A program made the translations under genes and the position numbers. Of a DNA stretch of 64,000 nt, positions 30,832 to 40,426 are shown one piece after another (position 1 is the first letter of the stretch; the number at the start of each line of letters is the position of its first letter). Source of the stretch: Ignavibacteria bacterium (GTDB taxonomy: Bacteria > Bacteroidota > Ignavibacteria > Kapaibacteriales > UBA961); the NCBI GenBank assembly GCA_016720145.1, contig JADJXV010000028.1, forward strand, positions 186,001-250,000, in the 5' to 3' direction. Below the pieces are notes generated by a model. It worked only from the letters and a program-made list of their open reading frames with translations, did not search any database and was not told the DNA's origin.

Positions 30832-31368
30832 TCAAAAACCTTTTAGTTGCTGAAAGAACTGATATGCCTGATTGACTTCGACGATTATTTGTTTGGACTG
30901 TGTTTGTTCATCAAGAGGTGCATTAGCCACGCGATCAGGATGAAATTTCATTACTTTTTTCTTGTAGGCAGATTTTATTTCCGGCACGCTTGCATCGGTT
31001 CTCACTCCAAGTACAGAGGCTGCTTTGACAAGTGTCATTGCTCCTGATGCAGGACGTGGTCTTTGTTGGCGAGAATGCTGCTCTTGTGATTGTTGTTGAT
31101 TCTGCGAATGTTTTTGCTGCGAATGTTGTTGATTATGCTGTCCTTGCGTCTGTTCCTTCGATTGTGAATCTTGACTTTTCTGTGAATTTTGTCCGTCTGT
31201 CTCTGTTTTAGAATTACTTTTTGGCTTGTCTAATTCATCGATGATTTTTTTAAGTTCATCATCGTCAGACCGCAAGATACGTTCAGCAGTGGATGTATCT
31301 GAGGTTTCGTTCAGATATGTCTTTGCAAGGCTAGAAATTCTATTCCAAATCTGTCTCATAATTCTCAC
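30832..31368 (-). CDS. J-domain protein with Ser/Gln-rich linker
   Basis: 178 residues. The first ~60 residues are charged and helical; then a low-complexity stretch of Gln, Ser and His (~residues 65-105), and a C-terminal J domain with ASVLGVRTDASVPEIKSAYK and the HPD motif in KFHPDRV. A C-terminal J domain after a low-complexity region resembles DjlA- or DnaJ-like cochaperones that recruit Hsp70 to a site. The second Met (MRQIWNR) could also be the start. First gene of a three-gene reverse-strand group. Confidence 0.85.
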   Translation of the reverse strand: MRIMRQIWNRISSLAKTYLNETSDTSTAERILRSDDDELKKIIDELDKPKSNSKTETDGQNSQKSQDSQSKEQTQGQHNQQHSQQKHSQNQQQSQEQHSRQQRPRPASGAMTLVKAASVLGVRTDASVPEIKSAYKKKVMKFHPDRVANAPLDEQTQSKQIIVEVNQAYQFFQQLKGF

Positions 31369-31449
31369 AAAAAGTACAACTACTAGTATTCAGCTTGCAA
31401 GCGTGCGGATAACAAAGGATTCGGTATGTGTATCATTTAAAGATAATTA

Positions 31450-31481
31450 CAAAAAAACCCGACCTCAGTAAGGGCGGGCTT
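31450..31481 (-). terminator. Terminator of tRNA-Leu
   Basis: On the reverse strand: GCCCGCCC, short loop, GGTCGGG, then seven T. It begins nine bases after the tRNA 3' end. Confidence 0.8.
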
Positions 31482-31489
31482 TTGCGTCG

Positions 31490-31574
31490 TACAGAAGGTG
31501 GGAGTCGAACCCACACGGGTGTTGAGCCCACTGGATTTTGAGTCCAGCGCGTCTGCCGGTTCCGCCACTTCTGC
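31490..31574 (-). tRNA. tRNA-Leu(CAA)
   Basis: 85 bases on the reverse strand. Acceptor stem GCAGAAG with CTTCTGT (a G-U closing pair), a long variable arm as in class II tRNAs, anticodon loop CTCAAAA giving anticodon CAA, and T-loop GGTTCGACTCC. CCA is not encoded. A TATATTCG box at about 31593-31600 is a plausible -7 promoter element. Confidence 0.95.
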
Positions 31575-31636
31575 TTTTTCTGCGGCGCGAATATACAACC
31601 ATTTTTCGTTCAAGCCAAAGAGATTATTTTATGCTC

Positions 31637-32083
31637 TTATTTCTTCTTCACCGGTGTAGCTACTTTACGTATTTTCTTGACTTCGGCAGCAGATACTATA
31701 CCGCCATTGTTTCCCCATGAATTGAGAACATACGTTATGACAGCTGCAGCATCATCATTGGTGTAATTAGCAGGAAGCGGCACCATTACATTGTTGAATT
31801 TCTTACCATTGACGACTACTTCACCCTTCAGTCCATTACATACATTGTCTATAATCGTTGCTTTTGGCTTGGATTTGATATAGTCCGAGCCAGCAACAGG
31901 TGGATAAACATTCGGTAAACCCTTTCCTGTGGCTTGATGACATGTTTGGCAATATGCTTTATAGACTTCTGCGCCACGCTTCATAAGGGCTGCTTTGTCT
32001 TGTCCATTTGCCGAAGTTGTTAGTATTGCAATAGTTGCAATGATAAAAGCAGTATATTTTGCTGCTAATTTGGAAATATTCAT
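31637..32083 (-). CDS. Secreted mono-haem cytochrome c
   Basis: 148 residues from the ATG at 32083, chosen because AGGAG lies seven bases upstream; a longer frame reaches 32110. Signal peptide MNISKLAAKYTAFIIATIAILT, haem motif CQTCH, and a likely distal Met in NNVMVPLP. A class I cytochrome c with a Lys-rich C-terminal tail, expected in the periplasm as an electron carrier. The adjacent genes are not respiratory, so its partner oxidase is elsewhere. Confidence 0.9.
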   Translation of the reverse strand: MNISKLAAKYTAFIIATIAILTTSANGQDKAALMKRGAEVYKAYCQTCHQATGKGLPNVYPPVAGSDYIKSKPKATIIDNVCNGLKGEVVVNGKKFNNVMVPLPANYTNDDAAAVITYVLNSWGNNGGIVSAAEVKKIRKVATPVKKK

Positions 32084-32152
32084 ATAATTCTCCTGAATGT
32101 TAAAAAACACCGAACAGAAATTGAGAATACTGTATCGGTAAAATTGTAATCT

Positions 32153-33364
32153 TTAGTAATATGCTACTGCGCCAAAACTGACGGCGGATTGACGTTCAGA
32201 TTCATTCCATTGCTCATACGCCAAGTATTTTCCTTCTTGAGGTTGCATTGTCTCAAGCATCATATAATTAGGTGGTAACCCACATATTTTCCACTTGTCT
32301 TGCGCTGCAGCTATTTGAGAATAAAACCCATCCTGATTGCAAGCTTGCAACTGTTCAAGAAGTTCTGAATCAACACTTGCGAGTGTTTCGAGCATGTTTT
32401 CAGCATCGTACGAATCACCGAATTTCCTTCCGATATGTGCCAGATCGCCACTCGAAATATACACTGCTTTCCGTCCGGATTGCTCGACGACTTTGCGAAT
32501 TGCGTCAGTAATTTGCGCCACTTTTTCATTTTGTGACGGCAAAATTCCGGCTGAAATGAAGGATTCGAAGGACGTAACAAGAAGCGGGAGAATTGTGAAA
32601 TTTCTTTCGGGAAAACAATGCTGAAGAAATACCAACTCTAGCTCGATTGAATGTTCGAGCCGGTGAGCGATGTCATCCATCGTTACTTCAAACGGTAACT
32701 CTTTGCGGATTGTATCAAGCAATTCACGATCCGTCTTTACGAGGCCGAGCGGTGTTTGGAAGTCCTTATTTGTCGGAATAATAAGATCGTAATTCGCATA
32801 ATGCGACGTCGCAAATATCACAAACAGATCCGCATCGGACGTGCTAATTGCTTGATAGGCAGCTGCATAGACCGATCCTCCGAGACGGAGATCGATATGA
32901 GGAGCGATAATTCCATTTGCCGGGATCTGATGCGGTTCCGAAAGATTCATAATCGAAGTCAGAAATGCAGAAAGCTCTTCTGGAGAATCCGGATAGGCAT
33001 TACCGGCGCAGATTGCTTCACGTACGGTGGAAGCACGAAATTCATCGATTATTTTTTTTGCAGTGTAAAATGTCTCACTTTCGAGCAGACACATTTCGTC
33101 GAGATCTGAAAGAAAGTGTGCTAAAGAATAAGAATTTATACTAGTTGCGGCGCTTAAATTATAGTGATTCGTAATCTCGTCAATTGTACTCTTGCCGTCT
33201 AAGAGTTCGATTATTGAAGTAATATATATTGGTAAATTGACTGCTTGACCATATCCTTTAGAACATTGTAGATAGAGCTTTTCTTCACCACTTTCTGTCG
33301 TATAAGTGAAGATTTCAAGGTCGCGCCGAAGGGCAGGAGCGGGCAAATGATGCTGAAATTTCAT
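32153..33364 (-). CDS. MEMO1-family (AmmeMemoRadiSam system protein B) with PqqD-like N-terminus
   Basis: 403 residues. The C-terminal ~280 residues are a MEMO domain: IIAPHIDLRLGG, IFATSHYANYD, HRLEHSIELELVFLQ and ISSGDLAHIGRKFGD carry the conserved His and Asp positions of the family. The first ~105 residues are extra and look like a PqqD-type winged helix (IIELLDGKSTIDEI then LAHFLSDLDEMCLLE). MEMO proteins in bacteria often lie beside a radical SAM and an AMMECR1 gene; neither is here. Biochemical role not established. Its start overlaps the stop of xseB by four bases, so the two are translationally coupled. Confidence 0.85.
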   Translation of the reverse strand: MKFQHHLPAPALRRDLEIFTYTTESGEEKLYLQCSKGYGQAVNLPIYITSIIELLDGKSTIDEITNHYNLSAATSINSYSLAHFLSDLDEMCLLESETFYTAKKIIDEFRASTVREAICAGNAYPDSPEELSAFLTSIMNLSEPHQIPANGIIAPHIDLRLGGSVYAAAYQAISTSDADLFVIFATSHYANYDLIIPTNKDFQTPLGLVKTDRELLDTIRKELPFEVTMDDIAHRLEHSIELELVFLQHCFPERNFTILPLLVTSFESFISAGILPSQNEKVAQITDAIRKVVEQSGRKAVYISSGDLAHIGRKFGDSYDAENMLETLASVDSELLEQLQACNQDGFYSQIAAAQDKWKICGLPPNYMMLETMQPQEGKYLAYEQWNESERQSAVSFGAVAYY

Positions 33365-33558
33365 GCGATATCAGTAAGATTAGTTATACGCTGTTCTGCT
33401 TTGTCGATGAACTCACGGCAGCTTCGAGTAATCGCAATTCCCTCTTCATAGAGAGTGAGCATATCTTCCATCGATGAGTCACCTTTATCGAGCAGTACGA
33501 CGATTTCCTCTAAGCGCGCAAGCTGATGTTCGAATGATTGCGTAGATTTTTTAGCCAC
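33361..33558 (-). CDS. xseB: Exodeoxyribonuclease VII small subunit
   Basis: 65 residues, usual size for XseB. It shows the family pattern FEHQLARLEEIVVLLDKGD followed by LYEEGIAITRSCREFI. It forms a complex with the large subunit XseA, which is not in this window, and degrades single-stranded DNA. Four-base overlap with the MEMO-family gene downstream. Confidence 0.9.
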   Translation of the reverse strand: MAKKSTQSFEHQLARLEEIVVLLDKGDSSMEDMLTLYEEGIAITRSCREFIDKAEQRITNLTDIA

Positions 33559-33677
33559 AATAAATCCTTTAAATTAAATATGTTATGAATGATGTATCGA
33601 CAGCTCTTTTTTTTGCACAAGTGCATTCTGTCATTTATTGCCGGCATTTTGAATATTGAAAACCAATCCAAAATTCC

Positions 33678-34751
33678 TCACCATTTCCATGTCAATTGTA
33701 TTGTTGGCGTTCCGTCAGACAGTGCGGAAAACCCTATATTCGGAGCTAACAAACTGTTCGCCGTCTGCCCGTCGGCTTTATCATATCTATGAGCAATCAG
33801 CATCCCAAAGCTATATCCCAAAGCGATACCTACCGGAAAGTCACTCACCCAATGAATACTCGTCGTAGTCAGACCAACTCCGACGAGCGCAACTGCAGGG
33901 TAACCTATATATTTAATCCATTTTTGATTCGGATAATTCTCCGAAATTACGATCATTGTCGCCATCGCCGTTGCTATATGTCCGGATGGAAACGCATCAT
34001 AATGCGGTACATGCTTGTGATAATCAATTTGATTGGGAAATAATGACCAATTTCCTGTGCGCGTCGTAGCAGTAAATGGACTCTCTCGCCCTGTAATATG
34101 CTTGTGGAGCTGCACTACAGTTCCGCAAGCAAGAATTACCTCAGTCACCTGACTTGCAGTGCGTAATGCTTTCTTATCACTGAATATCACACCATAGAGA
34201 CCGAAGCCAACAGCAAGACCAAATTGAAACTTACCATCACCGACATCGACAAAACGGTCACTCACATCTCGTACGAATTTGGATTTAGCATAGATTTTTT
34301 TTGCAGGCTGCCAGAGTTCATAATCTGACACAACCATAGCAGCGGTCATCACACCAAACGCAGAAAGAAGAGGAATGTTATCTACAGTAAAGGTCTGTTT
34401 TGACCAATTATACCAGTCCGACGGAAGATTAGTAAACATATCAAACACACCAAGAGAATCACTTTCCGGGGCTAATGTCTTTTGTTCAATTGGTGGTGAT
34501 GATTGACCTATACTATTTATCGCACTATCAAGTGGTGACCTATCATGCATATCTGCCTTTGTTGTTAAGGGTATCATTCCCACGTCGGCAGTCTGAAAGC
34601 AATGTATTGTAGTAAGAGAATCGCAATAATTCAACGTAGAGTCAGAAAATTCAACCGGATGTGCAGTAGCAATTACTGATGGGATGACGCTACTACAGAC
34701 GAATAAAATTTTCACTATCCATTTGATAAATATACGGTAAACGACTATCAT
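33678..34751 (-). CDS. PAP2-superfamily phosphatase, envelope-targeted
   Basis: 357 residues. N-terminal signal or TM (WIVKILFVCSSVIPSVIA), a ~90-residue variable region, then the PAP2 core with KHITGRESPF, PSGHIATAMA and SIHWVSDFPVGIALGYSFG, holding the two catalytic His and the Arg/Lys of the phosphatase motif. Substrates of this family include undecaprenyl pyrophosphate and phosphatidic acid or lipid A phosphates. It follows the MlaE-like permease by 16 bases, which suggests a lipid-related role. Confidence 0.87.
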   Translation of the reverse strand: MIVVYRIFIKWIVKILFVCSSVIPSVIATAHPVEFSDSTLNYCDSLTTIHCFQTADVGMIPLTTKADMHDRSPLDSAINSIGQSSPPIEQKTLAPESDSLGVFDMFTNLPSDWYNWSKQTFTVDNIPLLSAFGVMTAAMVVSDYELWQPAKKIYAKSKFVRDVSDRFVDVGDGKFQFGLAVGFGLYGVIFSDKKALRTASQVTEVILACGTVVQLHKHITGRESPFTATTRTGNWSLFPNQIDYHKHVPHYDAFPSGHIATAMATMIVISENYPNQKWIKYIGYPAVALVGVGLTTTSIHWVSDFPVGIALGYSFGMLIAHRYDKADGQTANSLLAPNIGFSALSDGTPTIQLTWKW

Positions 34752-34767
34752 GCCTCTTGGAATCCTC

Positions 34768-35547
34768 TTACATTAAATAGCCAAACACCGCATCCAAAAT
34801 AAGTATTGCCGCTGCTGACAGTGTGAACGCACGAACAGTACTGTTGCCTACACCTTCTGCACCGCCCTCGGTTTGGAAACCCACGTGACACCCAATAAGC
34901 GCAGTAACACCTCCGAAAACGAATGACTTAGTAAGGCAGATGAAAATTTCCTGCAATTGAAAGAATCGCTGAACAGAATCAAAAAACGTTTGGGCGGAAA
35001 AGTCAAATTTGAGAGATGTTAGGAAAAAAGCACCAATGAGTGCGACAGAATTCGAAAACACTGCTAATACCGGCATCATCGTAAGTGCCGCAAGTACCCT
35101 TGGCATAGCGAGATAGCGATTACGGTCAATTGCCATCATTTCGAGTGCATCGATCTGTTCGGATACTTTCATTGTTCCGATCTGAGCCGCGATTGCCCCA
35201 CCGACACGTCCGGCGATGACAAGCGCAGTGAGTACGGGGGTGAGTTCGGTGAAGACGACAGTCGCTATCGAACCTCCAATAAATGGCCTGGCAATACTGA
35301 CAAGATTAAATTTTGCGAAGAGATTCGTGGCTTGAAGTGCGGCAATTGCGCCGGTGAATGCACCAATAAGGACAACGAGTGGAAGAGAATCAGAGCCGAC
35401 AATCGACATCTGCTCAAATACGAGGCGGCGGTCTTTGATAATACGGGGGAGATAGCGCACCACACTTCCCAAAAGCAGGATTACTCGACCAAACTCCGAG
35501 AAGAAGTTGATGACACTGCGTCCGATGCGGGCAATAAAATTGAGCAT
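34768..35547 (-). CDS. mlaE: MlaE-family lipid ABC transporter permease
   Basis: 259 residues with an N-terminal amphipathic helix and five TM helices. The family signature EQIDALEMMAIDRNRYLAMPR is present, with TELTPVLTALVIAGRVGGAIAAQ before it. MlaE pairs with the ATPase MlaF and the MCE protein MlaD to move phospholipids between the two membranes. In this window neither partner is next to it; a PAP2 phosphatase follows by 16 bases. A Bacteroidota-type promoter is visible upstream (35585-35614). Confidence 0.9.
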   Translation of the reverse strand: MLNFIARIGRSVINFFSEFGRVILLLGSVVRYLPRIIKDRRLVFEQMSIVGSDSLPLVVLIGAFTGAIAALQATNLFAKFNLVSIARPFIGGSIATVVFTELTPVLTALVIAGRVGGAIAAQIGTMKVSEQIDALEMMAIDRNRYLAMPRVLAALTMMPVLAVFSNSVALIGAFFLTSLKFDFSAQTFFDSVQRFFQLQEIFICLTKSFVFGGVTALIGCHVGFQTEGGAEGVGNSTVRAFTLSAAAILILDAVFGYLM

Positions 35548-35894
35548 AAGAGAGGGAAAGTTGCTTCGTGGGTTAATTTTTCTGCAAATTTACGACATTA
35601 CAGACGGAGGGCAAAAAATAGGGGGAATATTAGGGTACTCTTCTGCTATATACAAACCCTCAAATGCGGTCACCCTTTGCCGTCCATGCGGTGAACACGA
35701 CCTACCTAATGGGACGGGAATCCCGTAGAGACGCGATGCATCGCGTCTCTACACGCATGACAGGTAACGAACCTACGAATTTATCACCCCCGTAGAAACG
35801 CGATGCATCGCGTATTACGGGTATCTTGTATGGCTGCTTGGACGGCAACGGGTGACCGCAGGCGACGCTTGGAATATGCAGAAGAGGAACCCAT
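35548..35894. repeat. Intergenic region with two palindromes and a flanking inverted repeat
   Basis: 347 bases. GTAGAGACGCGATGCATCGC and its complement form a near-perfect palindrome at about 35726-35755, with a diverged copy at 35790-35820. They are bracketed by an inverted pair: GCGGTCACCCTTTGCCGTCC (from about 35659) and its reverse complement near 35834-35862 (GGACGGCAACGGGTGACCGC). The same bracket sequence occurs once at 62586-62607. A related 28-base palindrome with a different core is at 44047-44074. Confidence 0.75.
35585..35614 (-). promoter_or_regulatory. Putative promoter of the mlaE-PAP2 group
   Basis: On the reverse strand TTG (35614-35612), 19 bases, then TAAATTTG (35592-35585), matching the Bacteroidota TTTG-N19-TAnnTTTG pattern, about 38 bases before the mlaE start codon. 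Confidence 0.55.
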
Positions 35895-36785
35895 TCAATC
35901 ATGATCAGTCGGATGATTCTTACTTTCCAGGTGTGTGGTCACATCAGCGGTTACGGGCATTTGAGCAGCTATTGCAAGTTCGAGGGTTGTGGCGAGAGCA
36001 TGGGCACGTTCGATTGGCGTGCCTACAGGGAAGAGGACATGAAGATCCACATACACGCGCTGTCCGGACTCTCGAAGGCGCAAGCGATGGAAGCTGAGCT
36101 TATGTTCACTGCAGAAGCTTTCAATGGTTGTGAGAGCTTTTTGCTCGAGTTCGTGATTGGTTTTGTCCATGAGTCCATCGACCGAACTCCGTATAAGTTT
36201 AAATCCTTCATAGATAATATTCGTTCCGAAGATGAGAGCCGCGAGTGGATCGACCCATGTCATACCGGTCGCTTGGGCTATGAGGAGTCCGAGTATCGCG
36301 CCGATACTTGTCCAAGCATCAGTGAGGATATGCTTACCGTTAGCGACAATTATTAATGAATTTGTTTTATTTCCTGTGCGTACTAAGTACCAGCCGAGTA
36401 AAGCGTTTATTCCGCCTGCAAGAGCGGTGAGCGACATGCCGAGCGTGACACGTTCTAACTGCACTCCCACGATGAGTTTTTCAATTCCTGTATAAATAAT
36501 GACTATCGCAGCGAGGATGATGAGACCGCCTTCGAGTCCGGCAGAGAAATAGCTGATCTTATCATGACCGAAGTGGTGGTCTTTGTCCGGCGGACGGAAG
36601 GTAATACGTAAGCTATAGGAAGCAAAGGCAACTGCGGCGATGTGGACGATGGTCTCCATGGCGTCGGAGAAGATAGCCACCGAACCCGTAAACCAGTAGG
36701 CGTACCATTTCAAGCCGAGCATGAGAATGCCGACGCCGAGCGAGATATTCATTGCCGTCTTTTCACGGCGGTGAAGATGTTCCAT
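35895..36785 (-). CDS. Cation diffusion facilitator (CDF) family transporter
   Basis: 296 residues with six TM helices and a C-terminal cytoplasmic domain. The metal-binding pair appears as SDAMETIVHI in TM2 and GKHILTDAW in TM5 (HxxxD), and the His-rich loop PPDKDHHFGHDK connects TM2 and TM3. The C-terminal domain (residues ~205-285) has the fold pattern HRLRLRESGQRVYVDLHV. Such proteins export Zn, Co, Fe or Mn in exchange for protons; the His in TM5 favours zinc-like metals. No metal regulator is adjacent. Confidence 0.9.
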   Translation of the reverse strand: MEHLHRREKTAMNISLGVGILMLGLKWYAYWFTGSVAIFSDAMETIVHIAAVAFASYSLRITFRPPDKDHHFGHDKISYFSAGLEGGLIILAAIVIIYTGIEKLIVGVQLERVTLGMSLTALAGGINALLGWYLVRTGNKTNSLIIVANGKHILTDAWTSIGAILGLLIAQATGMTWVDPLAALIFGTNIIYEGFKLIRSSVDGLMDKTNHELEQKALTTIESFCSEHKLSFHRLRLRESGQRVYVDLHVLFPVGTPIERAHALATTLELAIAAQMPVTADVTTHLESKNHPTDHD

Positions 36786-36795
36786 GATTTAACTA

Positions 36796-36836
36796 TAAAA
36801 AAAGACCTGACAGAGAAATTCTATCAGGTCTTTTTG
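36796..36836 (-). terminator. B-type hairpin acting as terminator of the DUF2723 gene
   Basis: AGACCTGACAG / CTATCAGGTCT hairpin (36804-36830) flanked by A7 and T5, so usable on either strand. Located 17 bases past the stop of the reverse-strand gene at 36853. It is a diverged copy of hairpin B with a shorter stem. Confidence 0.8.
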
Positions 36837-36852
36837 TGTTGAATCTATGTGC

Positions 36853-39800
36853 TTAATTCGTATTTACCGATGTATCTACGGCAGCAGCAGGATTTGCTTT
36901 TTGGCGTAATTCCGTTGCTTTCGACTGCAACATAGGTAATAAACTCATAAAGTCTTTGTTACCGGATGCTTGGTACTTTTGGACAATTTTGTCTGTCAGG
37001 TCTGCAGCTTCGGTAAATTTACCTTGTTCTTCGAGTGAACCAATCTCCATCTGATCTATCTGTGCCGTCACTCGAGCTTCGTCATTATTATTAGCAGGAT
37101 TTTGAAGCATTTTCTGTTTGGCTGATGGCATATCTCCCAAAATCTGATAAGCTCGGGCAGCCGCTTCATAAATATTGAGGGATTTGGTATAGCGTTCTAC
37201 CTCTTGAAGCGAAGGATTATCAATCAAATCTTGAGTGGATGCGACTACCATTGTAGCAAATTTTTTGGACTGTTCATTCGCTCCCGCTCGCTTATACATA
37301 TCGGCTACTTGAAACTCAAGAGCATACGACATCGGGAATTGAACCGGCGAAATATTCTTATTCATTGCGTCTAAGACAGATACGGTTTTTGACTTGTTGT
37401 TGCCCTCACTCAAGAAGTGAATCGCATACCGTAAATAGACCATACGATAGCTATCCATAAACCTGCGATGCACTTCATCATAATAGACATTCATGTTGTC
37501 AAGATTACGAAATTTAAATCCGTAATGAGCATCATTATACACTTGATCGTCAGCGAGTGGCTTGAGTAAACATTCATCCATAATTTTCTCATCGAACACA
37601 TCAGTTTGTGTACCGATCTGACGCTGAGGAGCAGGACACACTCGAAGTGCGAGACCTTCCCAACGAAGATAGTCATCCAAACCGCAGTAGTTTTCATTAC
37701 CACCGGCAGAGAAATAAACGGGACGTTCAAATTTCGTCTGTTGAACGATATCTTTCACTAATTTATGTTGGTTACCGATGAAATAGACTGTCTTGCCGTC
37801 ACGATCTTTCTGACCTTCACCCGAACCGACAAAGAGGAAAGACATGACATTCGAACGGAGATACATTGGATCGGTCGTGTATTTTTGCATGATATCGGCG
37901 CGGACGGGAATTGTCACTTGCTGACCTTCGCCATACTCAGGTGATAATGCTTTTGGGTCGCTTTCATCAGCTCGAAGGGATTCATCGGTGAAGCTAAGAG
38001 GAAGCTTTTTGGCCCCCACGGTTCACGGTTTTTGAGTTGGTCTATATACCACCCTGTTTGCCCCAAGCTAAGATTGACCACGCGTACATCGCGGCGAATT
38101 CCTGCTACATCTTGCATGTACCAAAGTGGGAAAGTATCATTATCACCATAGGTAAACACAATAGCGTCTTTCTCTAAGCTTTGAAGTACGTTATAAGAAT
38201 AATCAAACGGAATAAAATTACCGGCGCGACTGTGAATTTTCCAGCCGCCATTTGCCATGTTGAGCGGCACAAGTATGAGTGACAGTGCTACAATCCCGCT
38301 CGCAAGAGTAGAGGAAGTAGGCTGTTCTTTACGAATCATATCAATTATTCCATACACACCCATACCAATCCACATACACCAGACGAAGAAGGATCCGACA
38401 TAGAAATAGTCACGTTCACGCGGCTGAGGACTTTGTTGATTCTGCGCATAGGCAGCGAGTACACCCATCATGAGGAAGAGTGTCAGATACACAAACGCCA
38501 TTTTGGGGTCTTTTTTGAAATGGAACCAAAGTCCAATAATTCCAAATATTAACGGAAGAGCAAAGAAACGAATAGGGAATTGATCTTTATAGCCGGAAAG
38601 ATAATTATAGGCGAGGTAATCTTTGTCTTTTTTGGATGTAAATAAAGCAGTATGAGCATCCTGGATATCACCTTCACGCCCTACAAAATTCCACCCAAAA
38701 TAGCGTAAATACATGTGTTGGATCTGATATTTCCAGAGGAAACTCATTTCGCCGCTCATGTTTGTTTTCATGGCAGAATAATCGGGTACTTGGAATTGAG
38801 TATTGTCCGAACGTGTAACTACTTTATAGGGAGGGCGATTCCATTTACCATAGCGAGCGTGATGCTGTTCGTACGGGTTACCGGTTTGATACCGACGTGG
38901 CCATCCGGGTGCGTCGCCGTACTGTTCACGACTGAGATAGGAAGTAAGCGAAGCGAAGGTATCGGGTTTGTTCTCATTCATCGGCGGATTGGCATTCGAT
39001 CGCAATAATATATGCGTGTAGCTGCTGTATCCGATGATGACGAGTAAAAATGCTGAACAAGCAAGTTTGAGAATAGGTTTATTGGTTCTGCGGCCATACC
39101 ATACACCCACGCCCGAGCCGATAAGTATAGCGATAGCAATGATTTGTATGAATATTTCATTGTTATAAACATATTCTCTACCTTCGGTGCGGAATAAATT
39201 GCCACCAAGCATAGCCGGCATAATCTTCACAACGCCGGGATAAATAACACCAAATATCAATACGCCTAATAATCCTGTTAGAAGGAAGGACTTCACACTG
39301 AAAGTATAGCGACGGAAATAGACGACGAGTACTATAGAGAACAAAGCAAGAATACTAAACAAGTGAACGCCGGTCGAAAGTCCAATTAAATAAGCAATTA
39401 ACAGTAAGTAGCGTTCGTGACCTTTATTATCTGCTTCCTCATGCCAGCGCATCATCAGCCATACGATGAGAGCGACGAATAGAGTCGAAGCAGCATAGAC
39501 TTCGGACTCGACAGCATTGAACCAAAACGTATCACTGAATGTACAGGCGGCAGCTGCTATAAAGGCAGAACCATACACCGATACAGCATCACCAAATGTT
39601 TCGATTTTGTCTTTTCGTAAATTACGAATGACTTGGACGGTCACTAAATACAATAAGAGTATAGTAATCGCACTCGAGAAGACCGATACAAGGTTTACGC
39701 GCCAGCCGGGATCGCCAAATGGCAATAAATGGAATAACTTACCAACCATTAAAAAAAGAGGAGCTCCGGGCGGGTGACCTACTTGCTGTTCGGCAGCAGC

Positions 39801-39920
39801 AGCAGTAAATTCTCCACAATCCCAAAACGGGACTGTCTGCTGTACGGTCATTAAATACGTGACAAGCGCGATAGCAAATGCTAAAAAGCCAAATGCTCTA
39901 TGCAAAGATTTTGTGTTCAT
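36853..39920 (-). CDS. DUF2723 membrane protein (glycosyltransferase-like), one frameshift
   Basis: Start ATG 39920 has GGAAGG in front and is preferred to 39971. The N-terminal part has about 11 TM helices and the family motif PFWDCGEFTAAA with HPPGAP shortly after, typical of the DUF2723 family, common in Bacteroidota and related to PMT-type glycosyltransferases. The C-terminal ~350 residues are soluble and helical. The frame is lost at 38013-38017: a G5 run (reverse strand) needs a sixth G to join NREPWG to AKKLPLSFTDESL. Pieces: 37914-39971 and 36853-38019. Joined length about 1,023 codons, usual for the family. Substrate and acceptor not known. Confidence 0.85.
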
Positions 39921-40045
39921 TGCCTTCCAATTATCGTAGAAAAAAATGTATGAATTGAGTTTGAATTTCAAATTTACGACAAAATCGCTTTCTATTTGCT
40001 ATCTGAACGATTTCGTAGGTTTGTTTAACAGATTTTTGCGTTTAT

Positions 40046-40375
40046 CTACTGTAAGCGTTTCGGTGCTTGAGGATTCTGAATCATCTTTAACTTCGTTTGA
40101 GCAATTGCCGTAATACGTTCGGTGGACTGTAACTGCATGATTTCATTCTGAAGCGATTGATTAACATATAAAAGCGAATCGAGTGTCTTTTCATGATCTT
40201 GCATAGCAGTCAACAAAGTGTTTACCCGTACGACATTACTGACATAGAGCACAACAAATACAGAACTGATGATAAGTAATCCGAAAATGCTCCACCTATT
40301 AAGCAGTTTACGTTCTTTAACAATAGATGGAGATTCTTTGGGTGCTTGTTCGTCCGGAAATGTAAATTCAGCCAT
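40046..40375 (-). CDS. FtsL/DivIC-like single-TM coiled-coil protein
   Basis: 109 residues: a ~28-residue cytoplasmic segment, one TM helix (IFGLLIISSVFVVLYVS), then a periplasmic coiled coil (NTLLTAMQDHEKTLDSLL) and the end STERITAIAQTKLKMIQNP, a pattern seen in FtsL and FtsB-type division proteins. The usual neighbours mraW and ftsI are absent; instead it lies 52 bases after panB on the same strand. Assignment is by topology and end motif only. Confidence 0.6.
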   Translation of the reverse strand: MAEFTFPDEQAPKESPSIVKERKLLNRWSIFGLLIISSVFVVLYVSNVVRVNTLLTAMQDHEKTLDSLLYVNQSLQNEIMQLQSTERITAIAQTKLKMIQNPQAPKRLQ

Positions 40376-40426
40376 AAAAAAATCTAAAAGAAATAAATCT
40401 AGAAGGTTAGAACAATTTCGAAACTA

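Noticed and set aside
33589..33868. Small forward ORFs between xseB and PAP2
   Set aside because: They overlap the end of the PAP2 gene on the other strand and have no coding features of their own.
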